The position numbers were made by a program, and so were the translations under genes. The notes beneath the pieces were generated by a model. The model made no database searches. It saw only the letters and a list, made by a program, of their open reading frames with translations, and was not told where the DNA came from. A stretch of 64,000 nucleotides of DNA from Phytophthora hibernalis (Eukaryota; Oomycota; Peronosporomycetes; Peronosporales; Peronosporaceae): contig JAAKBF010000173.1 of the NCBI GenBank assembly GCA_012656075.1, positions 62,001-126,000 on the forward strand. Direction: 5' to 3'. Positions within the stretch are counted from its first letter, which is position 1. Each line of letters opens with the position of its first letter. Positions 1 to 10,159 of this stretch are shown piece by piece.

Positions 1-206
1 ATCTTGGCTTCTTCGTCGTCTTCGTCATCCCCAATGAGCAGATTCTCCTCCGTCGGACTCAAGCCGCTCCCAGCGCCAAAAAGAGCCTGAAATTCCGCCT
101 GCACGTCTGCGTCACTCACTGGCTGAATGCCGAACTGCTTCTGCAGCTTGGCCAGGTCGTCCGTCTCCTCCGACGCCTCCTTCGGACGACTGCGCCGCCA
201 GAACAT
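1..206 (-). CDS. N-terminal fragment of an unknown protein
   Basis: The minus-strand frame opens at the ATG at 206-204 and stays open to the window edge, giving 68 codons and no stop, so only the N-terminus is present. It starts MFWRRSRPKE, is rich in Lys, Glu and Asp, contains a short amphipathic stretch (LAKLQKQFGIQP), and ends in an acidic run (DDEDDEEA). I do not recognise the family; early acidic/coiled segments like this occur in many cytoplasmic scaffold proteins. The downstream neighbour (RecQ) is on the same strand, 180 nt away. The reading frame is convincing because of its codon composition and lack of stops, but the function is unknown. Confidence 0.55.
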   Translation of the reverse strand, partial: MFWRRSRPKEASEETDDLAKLQKQFGIQPVSDADVQAEFQALFGAGSGLSPTEENLLIGDDEDDEEAK

Positions 207-385
207 CACTGACTGATCCGACTTATCTGAAAATGACGCAATTGTTTCGGTACAATACCCGCTTGAGTGACATGATGAGTTCGCATTAACAATATGTTGA
301 AGTTTTCAACATCTTGTTGTTAGGATTATCTGGATTGCTGATAACGACATCTGAGTAACATGCTCCTTAGCTATTACTGCTGCAG

Positions 386-2133
386 CTAATCCCACGCTCT
401 GGAAAACTTTTGGCGTTTCCAGTCGCCACCATTATTTTCTGATGCACGTTCTGCTCGCTCCAATGCGTCCAACGTGTCGTCTAGGTTCTGCCTTTTATTC
501 ATGGTCTGGACCACGGCTGAATCTTCATCGTCGTCACCAAAGTCTTCTTCACCAGAGCTCACATCTCCATTGACAGCGACAAACCCATCAGCTGCAAGAG
601 CGCGGCTGCTTCCTCCTCGAACGACGACGGATTTGGTTTCTTCAGGCGCGTACGAACCTTTCTGTCCGTAGATCAAATTGTTGCGTCGAGCATCTCCCGC
701 CCGCATCTTCTTCTCCGTGAAAGAGTCTCGCGTTTTGATCGTTTTGATCGACTGCCGGAACAACCCCTCCGTCCGCTTATCTAGCACAGGCTTCTCTTCG
801 AATCGGAATGCGTTGAGCCTTGGGTTGCATACGTCACAGGTTGCTTTGCAGTCGGTCACCGCAATCTTCTGACCAAAATACCGCAGTAAAGCTTGGCGTC
901 GACACTCTTTCTTAGTTCCGAACGTCTTCACGAGTTCCAGCAGCTTCAACGCGTGCGCAATGGTGTCAATTTTCCTAGATTTTTTCAGCTCTATCGCCTC
1001 GCTGGACTTGGTCGATTCTTTCTCCAGCAGAAAGCGAAACAAATCATAGTCGCGCGAGGAGTAAAACAAAACACTTTGACTTGGTTCTCCATCTCGCCCC
1101 GCACGCCCCGATTCCTGATAAAAGTTCTCAAGTGTCTTTGGGATATTCCAGTGAACAACGAAGCGAACGTGTGGGTGGTCGATGCCCATACCGAACGCAA
1201 TTGTCGCACAAACAATCTGAATATCTCCATTTAGCCACTTCTGCAAAGTCTCTTCACGCTCCTGCTGCGGTATTTTCGCGTGAAAAGCAGTGACTTTCAG
1301 CGTTGGATCTCGCTGGTGCATTGACCTCACAAGATCATCCGTATCACTTCGCTTGTGCACGTACACAACCCCACACGCCTTATCATGTTCTTTCTTGATA
1401 AATCGACACAAAGCACCGACCGGGTCTCCCAACGTTTCCTTATCATGCACAGTGTACGAGATATTTGCGCGGTTAAAGTCTGCTAACAACACGTCCGACC
1501 CATCAGCTGCAAAGTGCAACTGCCGTATAATATCCTCCCGCACCCGTTCTGTAGCTGTAGCAGTGAGTGCAACGACCGGTACTTTAGGAAACAATTTCCT
1601 CAACTTGCCCAGATTTCGGTACGCCGGTCGGAAGTCGTGTCCCCAGGAGCTGATGCAATGTGCCTCATCAATTGCAAACAGCGCGAGGCCATTTTATTGT
1701 GCAATTGATGCAGCAACTTTTGCATCTGCTCACTTTGCAGCGTCTCGGGCGTCGTGTAGAGCAGCTCGATGCGGTCGGTTTGTGATTTGGTCCCGATTTG
1801 GTCCAGCAGCCGAGTCACAATTTGCTGACGCTGGTTTTGTGGCACCAAAGACGAGAGCATCTCCACGCCAATTTGTTTTCTGCGTAATGCAGCCACTTGG
1901 TCCTGCATCAGAGCCAGCAACGGACTCACGACCACCACGAGATCAGGCAGCAGCAGCGCCGGCAGTTGGTAACACAATGATTTGCCTCCACCTGTAGGCA
2001 TGAGCACCAGCGCGTTTTTTCCTGATAGAATACGACGCAATGCTGCGCCCTGAAGACCTCGCAGCGACGCGAACCCGAAGCGCTGCAGCGCCGACCGGAT
2101 CTTAGCTCGTCGTGCTGCCTTGGCTTCAGCCAT
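386..2133 (-). CDS. RecQ-family ATP-dependent DNA helicase (one frameshift)
   Basis: 3'-5' DNA helicase of the RecQ family, which unwinds recombination and replication intermediates in the nucleus. From the N-terminus: motif I (MPTGGGKSLCYQLPALL), motif Ia (SPLLALMQDQ), motif II DEAH with the RecQ signature (DEAHCISSWGHDFRP), motif III (ALTATAT), motif V (ATIAFGMGIDHPHVRFVVH), motif VI (QESGRAGRDG), and a RecQ-C zinc-binding region with Cys in KKECRR and CKATCDVC. No HRDC domain is seen. The tail is acidic, then ends KRQKFSRAWD. About 580 residues fits short plant-type RecQs. The ATG at 2133-2131 is chosen because the next upstream in-frame codons lack ATG and an initiator element lies 10 nt upstream. 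One base is missing in the A-run at 1692-1695 just before DEAH; the rest of the frame is clean, so a sequence error is likelier than a pseudogene. Confidence 0.92.
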
Positions 2134-2142
2134 TGCAAGATG

Positions 2143-2156
2143 TGAATGTGAAATGA
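2143..2156 (-). promoter_or_regulatory. Oomycete initiator (Inr) of the RecQ gene
   Basis: On the minus strand TCATTTCACATTCA matches the known oomycete Inr consensus TCATTYYNCAWTTT at 12 of 14 positions and lies 10 nt upstream of the RecQ ATG. It supports that start codon. Confidence 0.6.
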
Positions 2157-2179
2157 CCAAATAGAGGGTGGGCTTTTAA

Positions 2180-2301
2180 TTGAATTGATACAATTTATAG
2201 ACCATGCAAATTAATTGAGCTGATACAATTTATATATGGTCCAAATCAAACATTGTATCAGCTCAATTAATTTGTCTGGACTATAAATTGTATCTGCTCA
2301 A
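2180..2301. repeat. Large inverted repeat with perfect 22-bp inner arms
   Basis: Positions 2208-2229 and 2252-2273 are perfect reverse complements, separated by 22 nt. The pairing continues outwards imperfectly: GATACAATTTATAG near 2187-2200 mirrors CTATAAATTGTATC near 2281-2294. A further GATACAATTTATAG lies near 2330-2344. This could be a small palindromic (MITE-like) element or a hairpin-forming region just upstream of the RecQ promoter. No ORF overlaps it. Confidence 0.75.
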
Positions 2302-2390
2302 TCCGCGTGGACTATTATAATAATTGAAAGAGATACAATTTATAGTTCTAAGAATGATCCAGTTATTAAAGTACGAGAGTGTACCCATGT

Positions 2391-2534
2391 AAAACGCAGC
2401 AAAATGCTTCGTTTTTTACAATTTAAGTACGATTTCGACGGGACAATAGCAACATAAACTACACAATCAAATCCAAATGGAAGATTTGACGTCGCCCTTT
2501 CGCCGCCCTAAAACGCGGCAAAATGCTTCGTTTT
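2391..2534. repeat. Pair of 25-bp near-palindromic direct repeats
   Basis: AAAACGCAGCAAAATGCTTC at 2391 and AAAACGCGGCAAAATGCTTC at 2510, each followed by GTTTT, differ at one base. Each has mirrored ends (AAAACG...CGTTTT). They lie 119 nt apart in AT-rich DNA with no supportable gene. The remaining bases up to 2747 show nothing recognisable. Confidence 0.6.
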
Positions 2535-3422
2535 ACAAGTAAATGACTTAATATTGTATACCATAGTATACACAAGTGGATCACGAAAGGGTTAAACAAC
2601 AAATATCCGTAACTAGGGCTGCGCATTGGCTGGGATAGCGGATCCAACTCAAGTATGAAGAAACGTGAAAACACACGATAGGATCTGGGAAACACCATAA
2701 CCAGCACCATAAACCGTAGAAGGTGCGGGCATGCACTGTCCGTGCAGGCTGAGAACGCCTACCTGGCACTCTCCCGTGGGAATTTCACACCACACGATCT
2801 GGTGAGCACTTCAAGATCTGAGAAACATTGTAACGGCGCTGACCAGCACAAAACGATGTTGCGTCTTTGAAATTCCGCTCGTTTTCTGCGAGTGACACAG
2901 ACAAGTAGCGATCAGGTCGACTAAAGCCAATCAGCGCCCGTTCAACACATGTCGCGAACTTCCGATTGGAGGTTGCAAGGCGACACTAACTCGGACTTGG
3001 CATCACTCATGCCCAAACTCCTTCCCTGGAGAGAGCAGGCTATCGCTGCTGAGGTAGAAGAAGCGGACGTGCACCTCGCGGCTCTGAAATCACTAAGAGC
3101 AACACAATGGTGCTGCAGCGTGGAGCCACACGAAATGCGCTACAGACGGCTGGAATGCAGTTCGGACGCGTGCGTGGAGAGCAGCGACCTGAAATGCGGT
3201 TGACGTGGGAAAGTGCTCATTTGCCTCCTGACGCAGATAACTTCTATCTATGAGCTCGGCAAACACACGACGACAGCATGCGTGTCAAAGCGCATCAAGT
3301 TGACCGACGCGCAGAAGTCATTCTGTCGCGAGTTGGCTGAGCACCATCTCCGACCAATGCGCATTCGCCACGCGCTGTCGCGCAAATTTGCGACCCCCTT
3401 GACGCCCTCCCAAGTTTAAAAG

Positions 3423-4509
3423 CTGTCCAGAACTGCGTGCACCACTATGCTCGCACGTACCCTGAGAACCATGATCGTGTGGACGACCTAAGGAAGTGGA
3501 TCCATGCAAGAAATTTCACCGGAGCTGAGGAAATGGCGCAGCCATTTACTTTTGGATGGGAGCTAGATCGTGACGGCCGCCCGCTTGTAGGCAACGGCTC
3601 GGACGACTGCCCATTTATTATTGGCTTTACTTCGAAATCACTCATGCTGAGAATGCTGCTGCCCCCTGATAGTTTCATCCTACACATCGACGCGACGTAC
3701 AAAATGAATTACCATGAGTCGTAATTGGAGTATCGGACCGCTCCCGCGGATTCCACGTGGTGGCTCTCTTCGTTGTGTCTCAAGAGACGCAACTCGTATT
3801 CGAAGCGGTGCTGCTCGCTCTACGGAGGATGTTTGCCTGGATACCGCAAAAGGAACTGCTCGTCCGCTTCGCCATGGCAGATGGCGAAGGCCCAGTACAA
3901 TGCTCTTCATTCGGTATTCGGCGGGCTTCCTGGGCTCCAGTCCCTTATGTGCTTTTTCACGTCATGGAGAAGGTTCAAAGGAGGATTAAGAACTTTCCCT
4001 CGCTCGTAGCGGCTGCGGTAGTGCGGGATGTGTACGACCTACACTTTGCGAGGAGTGAGTTCGAGTTCGGGCGACTGCAGGATTCTATTCTGGCGACGTG
4101 GACAGCAGATCCGATGCTGTTCGGTTTTGCTCAGTACATGAGCGGCCAGTGGATAAACGGAAGATTTAGCAGGTGGCAGGCGTTCCTAACTCCAACCGGC
4201 TTCGCCACGACGAATAATCCAGCAGAGACGCTTAACGCCCTGCTAAAGCGTGACTACGCGTTACGCTGCCGCTTGAAAATGGGAGCTCTTCTCAAAGAGC
4301 TGAGCGATTGCTGCGCGGACCAGTCTCAAAACCCACGTGTTTTCCGGTTCACCGCTGAACCACCAACAACCCTCATTCGTCGGGTGTCGGAGCTGGCGAG
4401 ACAGAAGATTCTGACTGTTGGCGTTCGACCCACTTCTGATTTTGCGTGTGCTGGAGAGCCTTCTATCGTATCCGTGGTGTGTCTGTTGGCAAAGCGCATT
4501 ATCGTCTAA
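3423..4509 (+). pseudogene. MULE (Mutator-like) DDE transposase, frameshifted
   Basis: Cut-and-paste DNA transposase remnant. The leading frame contains HHYARTYPENHDRVDDL, then the MULE domain start with the first catalytic Asp (FILHIDATYKMN). After a frameshift near 3716 it continues VIGVSDRSRGFHVVALFVV. The second catalytic region is FAMADGE, then a shift near 3883 to KAQYNALHSVFGGLPGLQS, then a shift back near 3960 to HVMEKVQRRIKNFP. The Glu region is NNPAETLNALLKRDYA. Upstream remnants at about 2949-3419 look like its N-terminus (LMPKLLPWREQ; FCRELAEHHLRP). The C-terminal SWIM-like part is degraded. With at least three frameshifts and internal stops, it is not functional as read. Confidence 0.85.
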
Positions 4510-5194
4510 CAAGCGTACCCAAGTTGGTATAGCTGTGTCGGCGCAAATGGGGGCTGATTATGCTCGTATGGAAGTTCAAGACCAGCCCTGGTGCGGCTGG
4601 CAAGTGAACGTGACCATTAAGTGGTGCACCGACAGCGGCGGACGTCCGCCGCTCATTGGACCAGCGTTGAGTTCGAATTGATCCAGCACACGCGCTACGT
4701 CCCCGATTCTGTTTAGACGGTGTGTTCATGTATACGTCACACGTACGAACACATTTGAAACGAGGGTTCGGAGATATCGACGTTCGGGGACCCAGCACCT
4801 ACCTTTTTCACATATCTTCACTAGGTGTGGATAATAATGACGGAAAATGTATTTGAATGTGCATACAAGCGCGTAAATGTGCTTCGGGCTGTTTCCTCAC
4901 ATGTAATGTGTAGGACGGCGCTAATGCACGTACTTACACTTATGTTGGGATTGTGGCCTCCACCGCCATTGCGTTTGAAGATCATTAAGACAATTTCATT
5001 TTCAGCATCATGCGCCTTTGGGCCGACGAATTCGAAATTTGCACATGTATTACCATCTTGTCAACTACATCCTCCTGATCGGACATGCGAGGATAAACGT
5101 AGAAAGCTACAACATCTCGCTATCCTTCGCAGCCGGACTTGTCTTCATCCAGCAGATGTCGCATGCGCACTTGAACCATCTCTCCGATCCATAG

Positions 5195-5413
5195 TGCACT
5201 GTTGAATCAGCTCCCTGCCTTCACACTCTTCACCATTTTGACAAGAACCTTAACCTTCGTGTGATTCTGCAGCTCAACGAAGGCTGCGTTCGGTTCACGT
5301 GCGTGGCTGATGAAGCGCGTGATAGACCCGCTCTTTAAAGCCTCGACATCACGTATTTCATCCTTGATGAAAGCGCATTGTACAGCATAGTGTACCCACT
5401 GTTCTGCTTCAAT
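5195..5413 (-). pseudogene. 3' fragment of a SET-domain gene (unit 1 copy)
   Basis: Read on the minus strand, this stretch aligns with the C-terminal part of the SET gene at 6711-6940 (for example VHYGSER versus VNYGSKR, and a shared ITRFISHA...EPNAAFVEL region), with many substitutions and small indels. It breaks off at 5413, exactly where the leader of the second MULE unit begins. It is a truncated copy without a start. Confidence 0.75.
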
Positions 5414-6400
5414 GCTGAGAACGCCTACCTGGCACTCTCCGTGGGGATTTCACACCACAAGATCCGGTGAGCACTTCAAAATCTGAGAAACATTGTAACG
5501 GCGCTGACCAGAACAAAACGATGTGGACTCTTTGCACTTCTGGTCGTTTTCTGCGAGTTACACAGACTGGCAGTGTTTAGGTAGACTTCAGCCAATCAGC
5601 GTCTTTAGAGAGCCTGTGTCTCACCCCAGTCGGGCTGATTGGCGGAGGGGTGGCTAGACCGAGCTGTTCTTATTGGGGTTGACGGTGCTTATTGGCGGTT
5701 GGACGATACTTCAAATTAGCCGGCAGCGCTGGTGGCCAAGCTGCATCCCTGGAGGGAAGGCTGGAGGTGTTGATGCGGCGGAAGCGGGCGCACAACTTGC
5801 AGTGGTAAAGTCTAAGACATCTCGCCGACTACACGCTGCGACGCCGCCCCAGAGCGACATATTCATCACAAGTGACTGACAAGGTACTGCCAGGGTCATT
5901 TCTCGACCGCCTGACATTTTCGGTTAGACGCCTTTTCTGAATCCAACCCTCGTTCGTTCCGTGTCCGCACAGTCGAGAGGATCACATATGTGCTCACGGG
6001 AAGGTATGCGCTCAAGTAACGCGTGCGCTGGACGGCTCCTACCGCTTTTTCACACCTTTGGTGATTTCAAGTGATTTCGAGAGATTCAGCGCAGACACGG
6101 TGATTCTTGATTCCATCCTGGACGCGTGGGCGAGCAGACATCTCCAGATGCAACACGATCGCAGCGAGGGTTTGCTGCGCTTGCGGAATTGGGGGTCTCA
6201 GCATTGATGCATTTGCAGTTTGACGTATGCACGCAGTAGAAACGACCACGGAGTCGGTTCTAGGCATGTGTTCATGTTTTCATCATGCGTATGAGCACCA
6301 TCGAAACCGTATCGACGTATCGGGGTTCAGCAACTGCATTTGTTGTTTACGCGAAAACAGAGATAGATAATTTGAAACGAGAAGGTGTCGGGAGGTGAAT
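5414..6400 (+). mobile_element. MULE remnant of tandem unit 2 (internal deletion)
   Basis: It starts with the same ~190-base leader as unit 1. A fragment at about 5730-5820 matches the transposase N-terminus (LHPWRE, cf. LLPWRE). A fragment at about 6070-6150 matches the late transposase (DSILDAWAS, cf. DSILATWTA), and about 6175-6250 matches the C-terminal part. The catalytic core present in unit 1 is missing. The trailing region to about 6500 still aligns with 4700-4970 of unit 1. No intact ORF. Confidence 0.65.
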
Positions 6401-6710
6401 ACAAGCGAGGAATTGTTATATTGAGCGTTTCCTCGCTTGTACTGGGTAGAACTACTCTAATACACGTACTTGAACGCGATGTTGATATCGTTCTACTCGC
6501 CGTCACTATGCTGGAAGCTCGCTACCGCATGTTCTTTGATTGTATCCAGCGCCCACGAAACGAAGTACACTGAAGTTGCACATGTATTATAATGTTACCA
6601 ACTACACCCTTGCGACAATACATACGAGGAACTACACAGAGCTACTCCTCCTCGTTGTTGTTCGTAGCAGGACTGTTCTTCTTCCAGCAGACATCGCACG
6701 CATACTTGAA

Positions 6711-8439
6711 TCATCTCTTCGACCCGTAGTTCACTGTTATTTCAGCTCCGGCCTCGACACTCTTCACCATTTTGACCAGGACCTTCACACTCTTGCGGTT
6801 CTGCAGTTCAACGAAGGCTGCGTTCGGCTCACATGCGTGGCTTATGAAGCGAGTGATAGAACCGCTCGTTAAAGCCTCAACATAGACGAATTTCTTCCGC
6901 GACGATAGCGCGTTGTACAACATAGTGTACCCGCTGTTGTGCTTCATGGCCTTGTTGGGCTGCCCCTCCAGCATCGCGTCGTACTCGGCCAGCACTCCCG
7001 TGTACTCGCCAACCACGTCACCTACGTCCAGGTAAGTTGTTGTGTACACGCCCAGTCCCACTCGTCCGGTGTCGAACAGCTTCAGTGTTGGCCTTGAACG
7101 AGGGGCGTTGTTACACTGCGCATTCAGTTTGCAACAGTCTGGCGTACAGTATACCGAGGAAGCCATATTATGGCAGGTATCCATGAAGCAATCACTAAAG
7201 CAGTTACAGCAGTCATATTCGCCTATGTCAGGAAACGTAACGTCCTTCGTATTGCATTCATTCAACAGCTCGATCTCTGCAGGCCACTGGACTTCTCCAC
7301 GGACGCACCGGGCATCTTCTACAGGTTCAATATAGATAGGGCGCCTTGCATGTAACGCCATCATGCGACTCTGGATTCCAGGAAGCGTCAACAGCTTCTT
7401 CACCTTCTGCGCCCTCAAAGAGCTGGCGTGATAGATGCTGGAACCGCTCCGTGTCACTGCGCACTTCTTTTGATAGCGCCGCTTTCGCGAACGCCTCACG
7501 GTCCAATCGCCAGGCCGCTTCTTGATATATTCGATCGCTGCCAGCGCGTAGGAATGCTTTTGACGTACTCACCGGCGTCAATCAGATCCTTGTCAGTTGG
7601 ATCACCATCTGCATACTCGTCTTCACTCTCCTCGCTTAACTGCTCTCGGCCGCCGACACGGTAGAAGGTGCTTCGACGCTAACATCATTCGCAGTGACCG
7701 CAATCGTTGTGCTGGACGACCCGCGTACGAGACGTCGGCCACCTCCGTCTCCAATCCAAATTCCACATCCGAAACTTTGCTGGCAACACTTTCCTCGCAT
7801 CTGGACGCTTCAGCAGGCGGTGGAGATGCTTGATCCGCACGCGCATCGCTCTTAGTCGCAGAACTGAGTGAACTAGAGGTCCGCGAAGACACGACTGCTG
7901 CAAATTCCGGGTCCAAACTACGCGCAGTGCCTGGGGAACCATTACACGCATCTTCCTTGCTCACGGCATCTCGTCCACGCAACGTCGAGTCGATTGCTTG
8001 CTTCATGATGGCTGGCAGCACCTTGCTTAAAGCGATGCGTAGATTAGGCCGTCGCACCTCCCAGCGACCAGATTAAACGGCCTGACGGTCCTCCACAGAG
8101 AATGCCCTGCCTTGAATCGGCTGTGGAACCGGTAAGCAACTCTCATGATCGTGTTTGTCCGCGGAAGTAGCTCGCACGTGCCTACAGCGAGTGGACATTG
8201 CTCGCCAGGTGTGATCTCCAGAACTGCAGCGACTCGGTGGCCTCGTGGTTTGCCGCACACGAAGGCCATCGAATAGTACTTGATCGTGTCACCCGCGTAT
8301 AGACTTTCCGGCGGGAGTTCATCTGCCCTAAGGCCTGGCATGGACGTCGTGCGACTTCTGGGTGTGCTGCTGCAAGCTTCAGTGGATCCTGGATAGAAAC
8401 GGTTTGGTGAGTGGCGAAATCACAGTACTGCTTCCACAT
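6711..8439 (-). pseudogene. SET-domain protein lysine methyltransferase-like gene, copy A (frameshifted)
   Basis: Minus-strand gene for a putative protein lysine methyltransferase. The C-terminal frame (7560-6711) has a Cys-rich AWS/pre-SET-like region (DCCNCFSDCFMDTC...CCKLNAQC), then a SET domain: GRVGLGVYTTTYLDVGD, VVGEYTGVL, ITRFISHACEPNAAF (cf. RFxNHSCxPN) and EITVNYG (cf. the terminal D/NYG motif). The N-terminal part (8439-7620) opens MWKQYCDFATHQ, then FVCGKPRGHRVAAVLEI, then a Ser/Ala/Glu-rich linker. At least three one-base frameshifts break it: near 8377, near 8047 (a base present in copy B is missing) and near 7545. The SET core itself is well preserved. It is convergent with the MULE remnant. 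It may be a decayed gene or an erroneous consensus of a live gene. Confidence 0.75.
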
Positions 8440-9490
8440 TCAAGGCACCTTCGAGGGACTGTCAGCCCGCAGATCTCTTGGCGCGCGAAAGATTGATAAT
8501 AAAGATGGGCTCCGCTCCGCTTGCCTGCTCAGCAGAAAGGCAGCACTCGCCTGGACTGTCGATGTGTTTCCAGCGTGGTAGATACTTATGCCGCTCCCAG
8601 TCACTGCGCACTTCTTCTGATATCGCCGCTTTCGCGAACGCCTCACGGACCACTCACCAGGTCGCTTCTTGGCCTGGTGCCGTATCTTAGAACGCTCCTA
8701 GCGCGTAGGAATACTCTTTACGTACTCGCCGGCCTCAATTAGATCGTGGTCGGTCGGATCACGATCTTCATGCTCTTCGTCATCTTTGTGGCTTACCTCA
8801 CCTGTTGTAGGTGGTCCTACTGAGGTAGAAGCAAACTGGGTAACTGACTTGGCTCCTACAGCAATATCGGCCGCTCTAGACTCCCGCAAATTTCCTCCAC
8901 CCTCTTTCTGTTGTGATACGTCCGTTAGATCACTCTCCTCGCTTCGACTAGCCGCATCGCGGGTAAGAGAAGCCTTTGCGACTCCGATAGCATCCGTGTC
9001 GTCCGCTCTCGAGGTGCTGGATGCGTACTCGACATCAGGCCCCTCCACCTCGAATTCAATATCCGCCTCCAAATCTTCGCCGACTTGACTTTCCCGCTTA
9101 TGGACGCTGCTGCATGCGCAGGAGAGGCTGGCACTACAGCTGCATCGGATGCAGTTGGTATTTTTGGGTATGCTGGAGGTCCGCAAAGACCCCACAGCTA
9201 CAAACTTCTGATCCAAACTTCGCACGGTCCTCGGCGAACCTGTAACAGCATCTTCCTCGCTCTCGGCACGTCGTCTACCCATCGTAGAGTTGACTGCTTG
9301 CTCGATGATGGTGGGTAACGCGTTGCTGAAAGCGCTGCGTAGATTTGGGCCATCCCAGCTTCCAGCAACTAGTTTAAATGACCTGACGGTCCGCCATAGC
9401 GCATGACCAGCCTTGAATCTGTTGCCGAACCGGTCGGCTACCCTCCTCATCGTGCTTGTGAGCGGGAGTAGTTCACAGATGCCGATAGAG
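8440..9490 (-). pseudogene. SET-gene copy B: N-terminal and linker region only
   Basis: A second, diverged copy of the region upstream of the SET domain. A long open frame (9450-8698) matches copy A: FKAGHALWRTVRSF versus FKAGHSLWRTVRPF, AGSWDGPNLRSAFSNALP versus the same segment in copy A, and GEYVKSIPTR in both. The next part (8646-8560) repeats RRSRKRRYQKKCAV. The copy then diverges and runs into copy A without any SET domain. Its linker is longer and contains a Cys-rich insert (CIRCSCSASLSCACSS). Upstream of about 9490 the similarity to copy A is lost. It is a truncated tandem duplicate. Confidence 0.7.
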
Positions 9491-9514
9491 AGCCGATATA
9501 GTATTTACGTGTGT

Positions 9515-10155
9515 TGGGTTATACTGTGCATGCGCGAAGTCGTGCTGAATTCGAGTAGCAAGAGACTAGCGATGATATACAATCTACAGCTAAAACTAGC
9601 GATATATTCGCCGAGGTTTAGCGCCTTCAATTCCGATCGTAGGCTGCGTACAAGCTCGAAAACAGTCTATACATATGACAATAAAGCTGGTCCATGCGAG
9701 CATTCGGGTTCTATCTACAGCGGCTTTGGTTCCAGTGGTCATTATCGTGGCAATGGCAGGAAGGTCATTTAAATGTACCCTGTACCATACTGCAGTTGCA
9801 GTAGAACTCAGTCGCTCGCACGAGCCCTGCGTCGTTGCAAAACCGAATCAAGCCAAGTACGTTGCCGAGATTGCATCCGTGTGTGCCCGACCACGCTGTG
9901 CATGTGAGAAGACGTGGTCAATTCAAGCTGTAAGAGACTAGCAAAGGCATACAATCGATACGAGCAAGGACATAAATCTATTGCTGATATTGGCGATGTG
10001 CGCGCAGGGGCGTGTTCAATTTGGATCGTACTGTGCATCCAACCACGATATCACTGTCTTTATAAGACGATAAAGCTTACCTATGCGACCATTAGGGTGC
10101 TGTAGACAGTGGCTTCGATTTCGGCAGACTTGAACCGGGAAGGTAATTTAAAGTA
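9515..10155. repeat. Two diverged tandem copies of a ~260-bp non-coding block
   Basis: About 9515-9775 and about 9888-10155 share ordered blocks: CTGTGCATG...GAAG..GTG, AAGAGACTAGC, CGATAAAGCT/CAATAAAGCT, ATGCGA.CATT.GGGT and GGAAGGT.ATTTAAA. They lie directly upstream of the SET copies and may be duplicated 5' flanks of that gene. No coding potential is evident. Confidence 0.6.
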
Positions 10156-10159
10156 CACC

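Larger units (their letters stand above)
2748..5413. mobile_element. MULE/SET tandem unit 1
   Basis: The first of two tandem units. Its first ~190 bases (2748-2936) recur at 5414-5601 with small differences, giving a period of 2,666 bp. Similarity continues in the leader, at the transposase C-terminus (4040-4120 versus about 6070-6150), through the trailing non-coding region, and into the 3' end of a SET-domain gene on the opposite strand. The unit therefore holds a plus-strand MULE transposase and a convergent SET-gene end. All coding parts are broken. No clean terminal inverted repeats or target duplication could be seen by eye. Confidence 0.7.

Noticed and set aside
7527..7575. Possible short intron joining the SET linker to the SET core in copy A
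   Set aside because: GTGAGT...GGCAG would be only about 35 nt, and the matching position in copy B lacks the GT donor, so a frameshift is likelier.
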